DNA from: Oscillospiraceae bacterium
Lineage (GTDB): Bacteria > Bacillota > Clostridia > Oscillospirales > Oscillospiraceae
DNA: 64,000 nt
NCBI GenBank assembly: GCA_902795345.1
Contig: CADBKO010000007.1
Coordinates: 42,096-106,095 of the forward strand
Direction: 5' to 3'
Part shown: piece by piece, positions 51,423 to 60,937 of the stretch
How the letters are laid out: every line of letters begins with the position of its first letter
How positions within the stretch are numbered: position 1 is the first letter of the stretch
Notes under the pieces: model-generated
The model's database searches: none
What the model was told of the DNA's origin: nothing
The model's input: the letters and a program-made list of their open reading frames with translations, nothing else
Program-made: the position numbers and the translations under genes

Positions 51423-52490
51423 ATGAAGCGTATTCCCTTTGACCCCAAAGAGCTGATCCCCATCGGGGAAGAGCCCGGCTTTATGCCCGGCATGCCCGGA
51501 AGGCCCATCTTCCCCACCCCCATCACCCCCAGGGAAAACTATCTGATGCTTCTGAGCGGCGAAGTGCCCCTGTGGATGCCCTCCGGCATGAGCGATTCCA
51601 CCATGATGACCTGCAAGCTGGCGGAGAATGTGGCCCGTGGCTTCGTCTTTGAGGCGGAACGCATCGACAACAACACCGAGGCAGGCGGTCCCGACTTCTT
51701 CGGCGTGGAATGGGAATATGTCCCCACCGTGGGCGGCAGCATGGTCCGCGGCGGCGACCCCAAGGTGCCGGACATCACCCATTGGGAGGACTACATCACC
51801 TTCCCCGACCTGGACAAGGTCATGGACTGGGAAGCCTGCGCCCAGCGCAACAAGGATTTCGTCAACCCCAAGAAGGCCCTGAACATCACCATCCTCACCG
51901 GCCTTTTCGAGCGCCTGATCTCCTTCATGGACTTCGAGAACGCCGCCTTCGCCCTGGTGGACGAGGATGAGCAGAAAGGCGTCCACCGCCTCTTCGACAA
52001 GCTGGCGGATTTCTACGACGATTACATCGACCACTACCATCGCTATCTCCATCCCGACGTCATCACCCTCCACGACGACTGGGGCTCCCAGCGCGCCCCC
52101 TTCTTCTCCCTCAGCACCGTGCGGGAGATGATCCTGCCCTACCTGAAGCGCTGCGTGGAGAGCGTCCACAAGCGGGGCATGAAGTTCGAGCTCCATTCCT
52201 GCGGCAAGAACGAGATGCTGGTGCCCGCCATGATCGAAGCCGGCGTGGATACCTGGTCCGGCCAGCCCATGAACGACTTTGAGATGCTCTACGAAAAGTA
52301 TGGAGACAAGATCGTCCTGGGCATGCCCATCACCGGCCTCAGCGCCGATATGGAAGAATCCCAGATGCGGGACGTCATCCAGGCCTTCGTGGAGAAGCAT
52401 CCCCATGCCATGGGCAGCGTTTTCGGCGCGCCTCCCCAGGCGTCCCGTCTCCTCTATGAAATTTCCAGAAAGGTTTTTTGCGGCGAATAA
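51423..52490 (+). CDS. Uroporphyrinogen decarboxylase (URO-D) family protein
   Basis: A 355-residue TIM-barrel protein of the URO-D superfamily, which includes haem enzymes and many corrinoid-linked methyltransferases (MtaA, MtbA type). Segments ITLHDDWGSQRAPFFS, KFELHSCGKNEMLVPAMIEAGVD and GMPITGLSADM fit the methyltransferase-like branch; the His-x-Cys in LHSCG is the typical zinc site. No corrinoid protein gene is adjacent. Stop and the next ATG share bases (TAAATG), so it is cotranscribed with the carboxypeptidase. Confidence 0.8.
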   Translation: MKRIPFDPKELIPIGEEPGFMPGMPGRPIFPTPITPRENYLMLLSGEVPLWMPSGMSDSTMMTCKLAENVARGFVFEAERIDNNTEAGGPDFFGVEWEYVPTVGGSMVRGGDPKVPDITHWEDYITFPDLDKVMDWEACAQRNKDFVNPKKALNITILTGLFERLISFMDFENAAFALVDEDEQKGVHRLFDKLADFYDDYIDHYHRYLHPDVITLHDDWGSQRAPFFSLSTVREMILPYLKRCVESVHKRGMKFELHSCGKNEMLVPAMIEAGVDTWSGQPMNDFEMLYEKYGDKIVLGMPITGLSADMEESQMRDVIQAFVEKHPHAMGSVFGAPPQASRLLYEISRKVFCGE

Positions 52491-54233
52491 ATGAAACAAC
52501 GAAAGAGCAAAATGCTCCTTCGGGCGGCGGCAGGCTGCCTGATGGCCGTGCTGGCTCTGGCAGCCTGCTTCTGCGTCAGGTACTTTTCGGGTGGCCGGGA
52601 TGACCCGGCCACCCCGGTGCTTGCGGCGAATACGCCCAGCCCCGCCCCCGAAGCGACCCCGGAACCCACCCCCGCACCTATCCCGACGGCGGAACCCACG
52701 CCTGAACCGACACCGGAGCCTGCACCTTCCGCCGACCCCTCGGCGGAACCAACCACGGAACCTTCCCCCGCGCCCGGGCCCACCGAAGAGCCGGCCCCCG
52801 GACCCACCGAAGAGCCGACGCCCGAACCATCGGCAGAACCGACGCCGGAGCCTTCGGCGGAGCCCACTCCGGAGCCCACAGCGGAGCCGAGCCCGGAGCC
52901 CACGCCCGCGCCCACCCAGGACCCGACGGACCTCTATGGCAAAAAGGACTTTACGGCGGCGGGGCTGGGGGAGAACAGCATCGTCGATCCCTATCAGATC
53001 TATACCTATGACCAGATGGTGACGGACATCGGCCTGCTGGCGGAACGCTATCCGGACCTGATCTCCGTTTACAGCATCGGCCAGAGCGTGGAGGGCCGGG
53101 ACCTGATCGCCTTCGACTTCGGTCACGGGGATCGGGAGGTCATCCTCATTTCCTCCATGCATGCCTGCGAGCACATCGCCACCAACGTCCTCATGTATGT
53201 GGTGGATCAGTACTGCCAGGGCTATGAAGCCGGCGGTGGATACGGCGGCATCGCCTATCGGGACATCCTGGACAGCGTGGCATTCCATGTGGTGCCCATG
53301 ATGAACCCCGACGGGGTGAACCTGGCCCAGAACGGCATCGAGGCCGCCAAGGACCCGGATGCGGTGGCCGCCCTGCGCTACGGGTATTACTACGATTATT
53401 CCGGCTGGAAAGCCAACATCAACGGCGTGGACCTGAACCGCAATTTCCCCGGACGCTGGGGACCGCGGGACGGGGTCAACAGCCCCTCTGCGGCCAATTA
53501 CTGCGGACCCGAGCCCCTCAGCGAGCCGGAGAGCAAGGCCGTGCAGGACATGTTGGATTCCATCGACTACGATATGCTGGTCTCGCTGCATATCCGCGGC
53601 GAGGTGATCTATTGGATCGATTCGGACACCATGGAGCTTTACAGCGAGCATTATCCCATCGCCAAGCGCTTTGGCGACGCCTTCGGCTACGGCCTCATGG
53701 GGGCGGAGGACATGAGCGCCGGCGGCGGCTACATGGTGAATACGGAGCGGCTGCGCACCGGCAAATTCTGCTGCACCCTGGAGCTCTGCCCCTATATCCA
53801 TCAGGACCCCTATCCCGTGGACCGTTTCCCCCAGGTGGTGGACAACGTCTATTCCATGATCCTGGTGGTGGGGGAGGAAACGCTGAAGCTGCCGGAGCAT
53901 ACGGGCTGGCTGCCCGTCCAGGAGCCCGAAGAGGAGGAGCCCCAGCCGGAGGAAGCGGAAGAAGGGGCACTCCCGGAGGAACCGGGGACGGAGGTCGAGC
54001 CTGAGATCCCGGAGGAGACGGCGCAGCCCACGAGGCCGCCGGATGCGGAGCTGCCCGTGGAGCCCACCCCGCCGCTGGTAACAGAGGGAGCGGAGGAAGG
54101 CGCCGAGGCGGCCCCGGCCGCCGATGCCCCCGCAGACGGGGCGGAAGCGGAGACTGCCGGGGAGGACGCCCCGGACGAGGTAGCTGATGAAAAAACGGAT
54201 GAAGAAGAAAACACGGAGCAGACGGAGGGCTGA
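52491..54233 (+). CDS. M14 zinc carboxypeptidase, lipoprotein
   Basis: A 580-residue protein: signal with lipobox LAAC (Cys26); a long Pro-Glu-Thr linker of repeated PTPEP/AEPT units (about 45-145); an M14 domain with zinc site His224-x2-Glu227 in SSMHACEH, GVDLNRNFPGRWG for substrate binding, third zinc His367 in SLHIRGEVIYW and catalytic Glu431 in CTLELCPY; and an acidic, Pro-rich tail of about 100 residues. All catalytic residues are present. Likely trims peptides, possibly peptidoglycan stem peptides, at the cell surface. The 3' end overlaps the next gene by 47 nt. Confidence 0.9.
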   Translation: MKQRKSKMLLRAAAGCLMAVLALAACFCVRYFSGGRDDPATPVLAANTPSPAPEATPEPTPAPIPTAEPTPEPTPEPAPSADPSAEPTTEPSPAPGPTEEPAPGPTEEPTPEPSAEPTPEPSAEPTPEPTAEPSPEPTPAPTQDPTDLYGKKDFTAAGLGENSIVDPYQIYTYDQMVTDIGLLAERYPDLISVYSIGQSVEGRDLIAFDFGHGDREVILISSMHACEHIATNVLMYVVDQYCQGYEAGGGYGGIAYRDILDSVAFHVVPMMNPDGVNLAQNGIEAAKDPDAVAALRYGYYYDYSGWKANINGVDLNRNFPGRWGPRDGVNSPSAANYCGPEPLSEPESKAVQDMLDSIDYDMLVSLHIRGEVIYWIDSDTMELYSEHYPIAKRFGDAFGYGLMGAEDMSAGGGYMVNTERLRTGKFCCTLELCPYIHQDPYPVDRFPQVVDNVYSMILVVGEETLKLPEHTGWLPVQEPEEEEPQPEEAEEGALPEEPGTEVEPEIPEETAQPTRPPDAELPVEPTPPLVTEGAEEGAEAAPAADAPADGAEAETAGEDAPDEVADEKTDEEENTEQTEG

Positions 54234-56304
54234 AGCCCTCTGTCTGTTTATGGGTCTTGCCCTCCTGCTGGGTCTGGCCGCCTGCGCCGCGCCCGGGGGA
54301 GGCCCGGCAGCGACGCCCCGGCCCTCCGCGCCTGTCGTGACGCCTGCGGCGACGGCGGCCCCCACGCCCTCCGCCGTGCCGACGCCGGAGGCGACGGAGG
54401 AACCGGCCAGAAGCGCCCCGGAGGAAGCCCTCACCATCGCCTGCGAGCCCTTTTCCGGCTGCCGGGATCCCTTCGACGCTGCCGAGGGCTCGGACCTCCT
54501 GCTGCTGCGCCTGACCCAGACGCCCCTGCTCTGCCGGGCTGCCGACGGCAGCTTCAGCGAGACGGCGGAGGGCGTGGGAGCCGCCGGGCTGCGCCAGATG
54601 GTCCGGGGCGACGGCAGCACCGTGCTGCGCATCGCCATGCGGGAAAACGTGCGCTTTGCCGACGGCAGCTATGCCGACGCCGACGACCTGCTCTTTACCC
54701 TCTATGCCCTGCTGGACCCCTCCTACGACGGGCGACTGGCCCTGCGGGACTGCCCCATCGTGGGCCTCCGGGCCTACCGCACGGCCACCAGCCCGGCAGT
54801 GCTGGAAAAATGCGAGGACCTCTATGAGGAGGCTTCTGCCGGGGAAGGCCCCCTGACGGAGCTCCTGGAGCTCTGCATCCGGGATGCCTGGGGCCGTTCT
54901 CTCCGGGCGCTGACCCGGCGCTGCCGGGAAGCGTACCTGGGCTACTACGCCTCTTATGCCCTGGGCATCTCCCCGGAGGAGGCAGCCGGGCAGGAAGGGG
55001 CCCTCCGGGCCTTCACCCTCTGGTGCGCGGGCCTGGCGGAGCCTGCCGACGACGCGGGCAGCATGAAGGACAGCCTGGGGAACAAGTGGAACCCCGCCGC
55101 CGGGAACACGCCGGAGGAGGGGGATATGATCGAGCTTTTCACCGCGGCCTACGGCAGCGCTGCCGCTTTCGACGAAGCCCTGGGCATGGAGACGGAGCGC
55201 CTGGCGGAGGAGGAATTCCTGCGCCGCTGCGGGGCGGCGGACCCGGACAACGCCCCTGCCGGTCAGGTCTCCGGCATCACCCGGGTGGACGATTACACGG
55301 TGGACATCTTGATGGAGCGCGTTTCCCGGGAGGATCTGGAAGAGCTGGGCCGCCTCTGGCTGCTGCCCCTGGCTTTCTACGGGGATGAGGCGCTTTTCCG
55401 CCCCGAGGAGGGGAGCTTCGGCTTCCCCTATGGGGATGTGGCCGCCCTGGGCGCCCGGAGCGGGGAGCCCGGCGCGGGAGCGGGGGCTTTCGTGGCCGTG
55501 GAGTCGGAGGAGGGCTTCCATCTGGAAGCGAACCTATATTATTATATGGGCAGCCCCAAGGTGGGAGAGATCTGGTTTGAGACGGCCCCCCGGCAGGAAC
55601 TGCCGGTCCTGGTGTCCGAGGGCAGCGCCGACCTGGCATGGCTGCCGGGCAGCGCGGAAGTCTTCGCTCAGGCCCGGGAGCTGCCGGACCTGGCCCTGCG
55701 CTCCATCTCCACGGATATTTGGGGCATTTTGACTCTGAACCGGGCCGATGTGGAGGAGAGGTCGGCGGAGAGCCTGGCCCGCGCCGGGCTGGAAACGGCC
55801 CTGCTGGACCTGGCGGCGGTCTGCTGCCGCGCTTCCGCCGGGGATTACTTCGGCGGCGCGGCCCTGGAAGCGGCTTCGGAGACCACGGAGGAGGAAGCCC
55901 TGGAGGCCTTCCGCAAGGCCCTGGAGCGCATGCCGGAGGGGGAGAGCCCGGCCTTCACCGCCCTGGTGCCCGGGAAGGGCGTCGGGGACCATCCCTGCTG
56001 GGAGGGCCTGAAGCATGCGTCGGAGCTGATGCAGGAGCTGGGCGTGGAGCTTCAGCTGCGGGATTTCCCCGAGGACGGGGATTTCTGGGCCGCCGTGGAC
56101 GCCGGGGAGGGGGACCTCTGGGCCGCCGCGGAGCATCTGGGGAGCCGGACGCCGGAAGACCTGGGGGCGGAGCGGAAGGCCCTCTACCGGCGGCTGGACC
56201 TGCTGGTGCTGAATTCCCGGCGCTTCGAGCTGCTGAGCCTGCCCGTGGAGCTGACCTGGGCCAGGGACCACATAAGCGTGATCGAGACCCTGGAGCTGAA
56301 ATAG
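54187..56304 (+). CDS. Solute-binding lipoprotein, family 5 (oligopeptide type), orphan
   Basis: A 705-residue lipoprotein: basic N-terminus, lipobox LAAC, Pro/Thr/Ala linker, then a family 5 solute-binding fold with RENVRFADGSYADADDLLFTLYALLDPSYDG (the usual OppA-type signature) and VDDYTVDILMERVSREDL. Many acidic residues. The ATG at 54187 is inside the carboxypeptidase gene in another frame (47-nt overlap). No permease or ATPase is nearby, so it may feed a transporter encoded elsewhere or work with the carboxypeptidase at the surface. Confidence 0.8.
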   Translation: MKKRMKKKTRSRRRAEALCLFMGLALLLGLAACAAPGGGPAATPRPSAPVVTPAATAAPTPSAVPTPEATEEPARSAPEEALTIACEPFSGCRDPFDAAEGSDLLLLRLTQTPLLCRAADGSFSETAEGVGAAGLRQMVRGDGSTVLRIAMRENVRFADGSYADADDLLFTLYALLDPSYDGRLALRDCPIVGLRAYRTATSPAVLEKCEDLYEEASAGEGPLTELLELCIRDAWGRSLRALTRRCREAYLGYYASYALGISPEEAAGQEGALRAFTLWCAGLAEPADDAGSMKDSLGNKWNPAAGNTPEEGDMIELFTAAYGSAAAFDEALGMETERLAEEEFLRRCGAADPDNAPAGQVSGITRVDDYTVDILMERVSREDLEELGRLWLLPLAFYGDEALFRPEEGSFGFPYGDVAALGARSGEPGAGAGAFVAVESEEGFHLEANLYYYMGSPKVGEIWFETAPRQELPVLVSEGSADLAWLPGSAEVFAQARELPDLALRSISTDIWGILTLNRADVEERSAESLARAGLETALLDLAAVCCRASAGDYFGGAALEAASETTEEEALEAFRKALERMPEGESPAFTALVPGKGVGDHPCWEGLKHASELMQELGVELQLRDFPEDGDFWAAVDAGEGDLWAAAEHLGSRTPEDLGAERKALYRRLDLLVLNSRRFELLSLPVELTWARDHISVIETLELK

Positions 56305-56340
56305 CCGGAAAACTCCCCCGAAAACTTGTGAAAAAAAGTC

Positions 56341-56369
56341 TTGCATTCCCAAAAGGGACTTGCTATAAT
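56341..56369 (+). promoter_or_regulatory. SigA-type promoter of rpsB-tsf
   Basis: TTGCAT (56341-56346), 17-bp spacer, TATAAT (56364-56369). About 103 bases of leader precede rpsB. Confidence 0.88.
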
Positions 56370-56375
56370 TTATCG

Positions 56376-56470
56376 GCATTACGCACACGGACGTGTATTC
56401 CCGTCTTGTTCCCGGGTCCCTCGGGCGGCGGGGACGGACCCCGTGGAGGTAATAAACAAAAAGGAGGAAA
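56376..56470 (+). promoter_or_regulatory. rpsB 5' leader with hairpin
   Basis: The transcribed leader has an imperfect GC-rich hairpin (56401-56437, CCGTC pairing with GACGG and CCCGGG with CTCGGG). Ribosomal protein S2 is known to repress its own mRNA in other bacteria; a role here is inferred only from position and fold. Confidence 0.4.
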
Positions 56471-56478
56471 TTAGAAAA

Positions 56479-57222
56479 ATGGCAGTCGTATCCATGAAGC
56501 AGCTGCTGGAGGCCGGTGTGCATTTCGGCCACCAGACCCGTCGGTGGAACCCCAAGATGGCGCCCTACATCTATATGGAGCGCAACGGGATCTATATCAT
56601 CGACCTGCAGAAGACCGTGAAGAAGCTGGAGGAAGCCTATTCCTTCGTGCGCGACACCGCCTCCAACGGCGGCACGCTCCTGTTCGTGGGCACCAAGAAG
56701 CAGGCCCAGGACGCCGTGAAGGAAGAGGCCGAGCGCGTCGGCATGTACTTTGTCAACGCCCGCTGGCTGGGCGGCATGCTCACCAACTTCAAGACCATGC
56801 GCACCCGCATCGACCGGCTGCAGCAGCTCCGAAAGATGCAGGAGGACGGCACCTTCGACATGCTGCCCAAGAAGGAAGTCATCAAGCTCACCGGCGAGAT
56901 CGCCAAGCTGGAGAAGTATCTGGGCGGCGTGAAGGAAATGCGCCGTCTGCCCAGCGCCCTGTTCGTCATCGACCCCCGCAAGGAGCGCAACGCCATTGCG
57001 GAAGCCCGGAAGCTGCATATCCCCATCGTCGCCATCGTGGACACCAACTGCGATCCCGACGAGGTGGATTATCCCATCCCCGGCAATGACGACGCCATCC
57101 GCGCCATCCGCCTGATCAGCGCCACCATGGCCAACGCCGTGCAGGAAGGCCGCCAGGGCGCCGACGCCGAAGCTCCCGAGGCCGCTCCCGAAGCGAGCGC
57201 CGAAGTGAAAGAGGAGGAATAA
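56479..57222 (+). CDS. rpsB: 30S ribosomal protein S2
   Basis: A 247-residue S2 of normal length: [24 protein letters not shown] at the N-terminus, [15 protein letters not shown], and [30 protein letters not shown]. An Ala/Glu-rich tail ends it. ATG 56479 follows AAAAAGGAGG. tsf follows after 2 bp. Confidence 0.97.
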   Translation: MAVVSMKQLLEAGVHFGHQTRRWNPKMAPYIYMERNGIYIIDLQKTVKKLEEAYSFVRDTASNGGTLLFVGTKKQAQDAVKEEAERVGMYFVNARWLGGMLTNFKTMRTRIDRLQQLRKMQEDGTFDMLPKKEVIKLTGEIAKLEKYLGGVKEMRRLPSALFVIDPRKERNAIAEARKLHIPIVAIVDTNCDPDEVDYPIPGNDDAIRAIRLISATMANAVQEGRQGADAEAPEAAPEASAEVKEEE

Positions 57223-57224
57223 TC

Positions 57225-58157
57225 ATGGCTTTTACCGCTGCTGATGTTAAGAAGCTCCGCGAAATGACCGACTGCGGCATGATGGAGTGCAAGAAAGCCC
57301 TCACCGATGCCGACGGAGATATGGACAAGGCCGTTGAGATCCTTCGTGAGAAGGGCCTGGCCACCGCCGCCAAGAAGGCCGGCCGCGTCGCCGCCGAAGG
57401 CGTCTGCGCCGCTTACGTGTCTCCCGACGGGGCCTGCGCCGGTCTGGTGGAAGTGAACATCGAGACCGACTTCGCCGCCAACAACGCCGATTTCCGCGCC
57501 TTCGCTGCCGACCTGGCCAAGCTGGTCGCGGAGAAGGACCCCGCCGACATGGACGCTTTCATGGCCATGGAGCTGGTCCCCGGCAAGAGCGTCGAGGACG
57601 TGCGCAAGGAAAAGGTCGCCACCATCCGCGAGAACATGCAGGTCCGCCGCTTCGCCCGCTACGCCGGCGGCAAGACCGTCTCCTATATCCACATGGGCGG
57701 CAAGATCGGCGTCCTGCTGAACATGGACGTCTCCGCCAACATCGCCGGCAAGGCTGAGGTGGAAGAGCTGGGCAAGGACCTGGCCATGCAGGTCGCCGCC
57801 ATGAACCCCCTGTTCCTGGATAAGTCCGACGTGGACGAGGCCACCCTGGCCAAGGAGAAGGAGATCCTTCTCATCCAGGCCAAGCAGGACGAGAAGAACA
57901 AGGGCAAGCCCGACAACATCATCGAGAAGATGGTCCTGGGCCGTATCGGCAAGTACTTCAGCGAGAACTGCCTGATGCAGCAGGAGTTCGTCAAGTCCCT
58001 GGGCGACAAGGTCACCTGCGAGAAGCATGTGGCGGAGGTCGCCAAGGCTCTGGGCGGCACCATAGCCATCAAGGGCTTCAAGCGCTTCCTCACCGGCGAG
58101 GGCATCGAGAAGAAGGCCGACGACTTCGCCGCTGAAGTCGCCAGCATGGTGAAGTAA
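57225..58157 (+). CDS. tsf: Elongation factor Ts
   Basis: A 310-residue EF-Ts, the nucleotide exchange factor for EF-Tu. N-terminal UBA-like domain with VKKLREMTDCGMMECKKAL, the EF-Tu contact NIETDFAANN, and two core subdomains. Length normal. It follows rpsB by 2 bp and ends with a strong terminator; pyrH, normally next, is displaced by an unrelated gene. Confidence 0.97.
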   Translation: MAFTAADVKKLREMTDCGMMECKKALTDADGDMDKAVEILREKGLATAAKKAGRVAAEGVCAAYVSPDGACAGLVEVNIETDFAANNADFRAFAADLAKLVAEKDPADMDAFMAMELVPGKSVEDVRKEKVATIRENMQVRRFARYAGGKTVSYIHMGGKIGVLLNMDVSANIAGKAEVEELGKDLAMQVAAMNPLFLDKSDVDEATLAKEKEILLIQAKQDEKNKGKPDNIIEKMVLGRIGKYFSENCLMQQEFVKSLGDKVTCEKHVAEVAKALGGTIAIKGFKRFLTGEGIEKKADDFAAEVASMVK

Positions 58158-58173
58158 AAAACCGAATGGATCA

Positions 58174-58203
58174 TGACCCGCTATGGCTCGCCATAGCGGG
58201 TCA
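58174..58203 (+). terminator. Terminator after tsf
   Basis: Perfect 13-bp stem TGACCCGCTATGG / CCATAGCGGGTCA with a CTCG loop, then TTTGC. Confidence 0.78.
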
Positions 58204-58219
58204 TTTGCAAGGAGAAGGC

Positions 58220-58774
58220 ATGGAACTGGACGAAGCATGGATACGCTCCCATTTGCCCCCGGAATGTCGGGATGAACCCATCGACGTGTTCAACTGCGAA
58301 TACCTGGACGGCTTGACGGTGATGCAGGAGGGAGAGCGGGGCAGCCCGGCCACGGTGGTCTACGCAGCGAAGGACGAAGAAGACCTGCGCTGGTGGCAAC
58401 TGGAGCAGGTCTGCCGTTTCGCAGGCAAGACCGATCGTTCCGGGGTCTGGCGCTGGGTCCGGGACCACGCGGAGAACGGCCATTGGACCTATATCGAGCA
58501 TCGGCGCTATGACTACAACGCCATTGAGGACTCCCGGCTCCCCGGCTTTGAGTCCTTCCTGCGAAATCTGCATTACGGCTTCCCTCCGGAGCGCTGGGAG
58601 AAGAAGGTGCGGGAGTGCGTGGCCCTGATGAATCACTGGTATGTGACGCCCCACTGGGACTATGACAGGACCGGACTCCGCTTTATCGAGATCAGCGATT
58701 CCAGGGAACACGACGACCACGCTGAGATCGTGGAGGAACCCCGGCCAGGCAGCGTTCTCCAGGTCGTGGATTGA
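58220..58774 (+). CDS. Unknown protein inserted between tsf and pyrH
   Basis: A 184-residue acidic, Trp/Tyr/His-rich soluble protein with no signal peptide and no family I recognise; segments WWQLEQVCRFAG, WRWVRDHAENGHWTYIEHRRYDY and ALMNHWYVTPHWDYDR stand out. Its size and composition recall small immunity proteins but no motif supports this. ATG 58220 has AAGGAGA upstream; the frame extends farther upstream into the tsf terminator. It lies between the tsf terminator and the likely pyrH promoter. Confidence 0.65.
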   Translation: MELDEAWIRSHLPPECRDEPIDVFNCEYLDGLTVMQEGERGSPATVVYAAKDEEDLRWWQLEQVCRFAGKTDRSGVWRWVRDHAENGHWTYIEHRRYDYNAIEDSRLPGFESFLRNLHYGFPPERWEKKVRECVALMNHWYVTPHWDYDRTGLRFIEISDSREHDDHAEIVEEPRPGSVLQVVD

Positions 58775-58823
58775 CGCAGCTTTGCATTTTCCCTCTTTTC
58801 AGAATGGGAAAAATAGTGTAAAC

Positions 58824-58829
58824 TATAAT
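58824..58829 (+). promoter_or_regulatory. Possible -10 box upstream of pyrH
   Basis: TATAAT 38 bp upstream of pyrH; the -35 region at 17 bp spacing (AGAATG) does not match consensus, so the promoter is uncertain. Confidence 0.4.
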
Positions 58830-58867
58830 CTCATGGAAAAATCCAAAAGAGCAACCGAGGTCATGAT

Positions 58868-59578
58868 ATGGACGGAAAGTACAAAAGGATCCTGCTGAAA
58901 ATGAGCGGGGAAGCCCTGGCGGGCGAAAAGGGCCGGGGCATCGACTTCGATTTCACCGGGGAGGTCTGCAAGGCGGTCAAGCAGTGCGTGGACGTCGGCA
59001 TCCAGGTCTCCGTAGTGGTGGGCGGCGGCAACTACTGGCGGGGCGGCAAGGACGGCGGGGACCGCATGGTCCGGGCCAGGGCCGACTACATGGGCATGCT
59101 GGCCACCGCCATGAACAGCGTGGCCCTGGTGGACGCCCTGGAAAAGGCGGGGGTGGAGGCGGTCATCCAGGCCTCCTTCGGGCTGGAGCGCATCGCTGAG
59201 CCCTTCAACCGGGACGCCGCCATCCGGCACCTGAAGGCCGGGCGGGTGGTCATTTTCGCCTGCGGCAGCGGCGAACCCTTCTTCACCACGGACACCGCGG
59301 CGGTGCTGCGGGCCCTGGACATCGAGGCGGACGTGCTGCTGCTGGGGAAGAACGTGGACGGGCTCTATTCCGCCGATCCCAAGCTGGACCCCAATGCCAC
59401 GAAGTTCGACCGCATCGAATATGCCGAGGTGCTGCGCCGGGACCTGAAGGCCATGGACGCGGCTGCCACCCAGCTAGCCATGGAAAACAGGCTGCCCCTC
59501 TGCGTCTTCGGCCTCAAGGACCCGGGGAACATCGCCCGGGCCGCCGCCGGGGAAGCCATAGGTACGATCGTGGAATGA
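58868..59578 (+). CDS. pyrH: UMP kinase
   Basis: A 236-residue bacterial UMP kinase of the amino-acid kinase fold: YKRILLKMSGEALAG, VVGGGNYWRGG, ADYMGMLATAMNS, NVDGLYSADPK and LCVFGLKDPGNI. It phosphorylates UMP to UDP with ATP. ATG 58868. The next gene, frr, follows after 43 bp. Confidence 0.96.
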   Translation: MDGKYKRILLKMSGEALAGEKGRGIDFDFTGEVCKAVKQCVDVGIQVSVVVGGGNYWRGGKDGGDRMVRARADYMGMLATAMNSVALVDALEKAGVEAVIQASFGLERIAEPFNRDAAIRHLKAGRVVIFACGSGEPFFTTDTAAVLRALDIEADVLLLGKNVDGLYSADPKLDPNATKFDRIEYAEVLRRDLKAMDAAATQLAMENRLPLCVFGLKDPGNIARAAAGEAIGTIVE

Positions 59579-59621
59579 AGCATCTTTTATTTGATTGACT
59601 TACAGAATAGGAGGAAACGAA

Positions 59622-60179
59622 ATGAACAAGGACGATTACGCCGAGTATACCGACAGAATGAAAAAGACCCTGGACGTGATGCAGGCAAACTTCGCCGCCG
59701 TCCGTGCCGGGCGGGCCAACGCCGCCGTGCTGGATCAGATCCGCGTGGATTACTACGGGACGCCCACCCCCATCAACCAGATCGCCAGCATCGCTTCCCC
59801 CGATCCGAGGACGCTGACGATCCAGCCCTGGGACGCCGGCACCATGAAGCTCATCGAGAAGGCCATCCAGGCCAGCGACCTGGGCATCAATCCCCAGAAC
59901 GACGGACGCCTGATCCGCCTTGCTTTCCCCCAGCTGACGGAGGAACGCCGTAAGGAGCTCATCAAGCAGGTGCGCAAGTACGGCGAGGAGAGCAAGACCG
60001 CCATCCGCAATATCCGCCGGGACGCCATGGACGCCTTCAAGAAGCAGCAGAAGAAGTCCGAGATCACCGAGGACGACCTGAAGAATGCAGAAAAGGATAT
60101 CCAGAAGCTCACCGACGACTACATCTCCGATGTGGACAAGATGGTGGCCAAGAAGGAAAAGGAACTGAGCGAGATCTGA
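59622..60179 (+). CDS. frr: Ribosome recycling factor
   Basis: A 185-residue RRF of normal length: [59 protein letters not shown] and a C-terminal helix ending KEKELSEI. It splits post-termination ribosomes with EF-G. ATG 59622 uses AGGAGG at 7 nt; an earlier start at 59595 lacks a site. The stop shares one base with the uppS ATG. Confidence 0.96.
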   Translation: MNKDDYAEYTDRMKKTLDVMQANFAAVRAGRANAAVLDQIRVDYYGTPTPINQIASIASPDPRTLTIQPWDAGTMKLIEKAIQASDLGINPQNDGRLIRLAFPQLTEERRKELIKQVRKYGEESKTAIRNIRRDAMDAFKKQQKKSEITEDDLKNAEKDIQKLTDDYISDVDKMVAKKEKELSEI

Positions 60180-60910
60180 TGCCGCTGTTTACAAAAGAGA
60201 ATACCGCCCCGGAGCGCAGCCTGCCCCGGCATATCGCCGCCATCATGGACGGCAACGGGCGCTGGGCGGTGAAGCGGGGCCTGCCCCGGAAAGCGGGCCA
60301 TGCCGCCGGGGCAGAAGCCCTGCGGAAGGTGCTTTACCACTGCCGGGACATCGGCGTGCGCTATCTGACGGTCTACGCCTTCTCCACGGAGAACTGGAAA
60401 CGCTCCGAGGAGGAAGTGGGGGCCCTGATGGTCCTGCTGAAAAGATACCTGGAGGAAGCCATCGACAGCATGGAGCGGGAGCGCATCAAGCTCTTCGTCA
60501 TGGGCGACCTGAGCCGCCTGAGCCCGGAGCTCCAGGCCCTCAGCAACCGGGCCCTGGAGAAATCCCGGACCGTGGAGGGCATGCAGCTGAACGTCTGCTT
60601 CAACTACGGCGGGCGGGACGAGATCGTCCGGGCCGCCCGGAAATATGCCCGGGATTATGCCGCGGGCAAAGCCGGGGAGCTGGATGAAGCGCTGTTTTCC
60701 GCCTATCTGGATTCCGCCGCGATCCCGGACCCGGAGCTCATCATCCGCACCGGGGGCGAGCAGCGCACCTCCAATTTCCTGCTCTGGCAGTCCGCCTATG
60801 CGGAATACTATTTTACGGACACCCTTTGGCCCGACGTCACCCCGGCGGAGATCGACCGGGCCATCGACGCTTTCAACCACAGAGAACGCCGATACGGCGG
60901 CGCGAAATAA
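60179..60910 (+). CDS. uppS: Undecaprenyl diphosphate synthase (isoprenyl transferase)
   Basis: A 243-residue cis-prenyltransferase: HIAAIMDGNGRWAVKRG with catalytic Asp24, GAEALRKVLYHCRDIGV, YAFSTENWKRS, and RTGGEQRTSNFLLWQSAYAEYYF. It makes the C55 lipid carrier for peptidoglycan. It starts at the base where frr ends. Downstream, cdsA, dxr and rseP are expected but rbfA follows instead. Confidence 0.95.
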   Translation: MPLFTKENTAPERSLPRHIAAIMDGNGRWAVKRGLPRKAGHAAGAEALRKVLYHCRDIGVRYLTVYAFSTENWKRSEEEVGALMVLLKRYLEEAIDSMERERIKLFVMGDLSRLSPELQALSNRALEKSRTVEGMQLNVCFNYGGRDEIVRAARKYARDYAAGKAGELDEALFSAYLDSAAIPDPELIIRTGGEQRTSNFLLWQSAYAEYYFTDTLWPDVTPAEIDRAIDAFNHRERRYGGAK

Positions 60911-60911
60911 G

Positions 60912-60937
60912 CCGGCGCCGGGGATCCCCGGCGCCGG
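60912..60937. terminator. GC-rich hairpin at the uppS-rbfA junction
   Basis: Perfect palindrome with 12-bp arms, CCGGCGCCGGGG / CCCCGGCGCCGG, AT at the centre. No T-run. It may pause transcription or mark the rearrangement point. Confidence 0.45.

Noticed and set aside
52640..52920. Short tandem repeats resembling a CRISPR array
   Set aside because: They are in-frame codons for Pro-Thr-Glu units of the carboxypeptidase linker, with no constant repeat or spacer length and no cas genes.
51396..54638. 1080-codon minus-strand frame across the URO-D and carboxypeptidase genes
   Set aside because: Antisense to two genes with intact catalytic motifs; the translated Gly/Arg/Phe repeats come from the reverse of the Pro-Glu linker.
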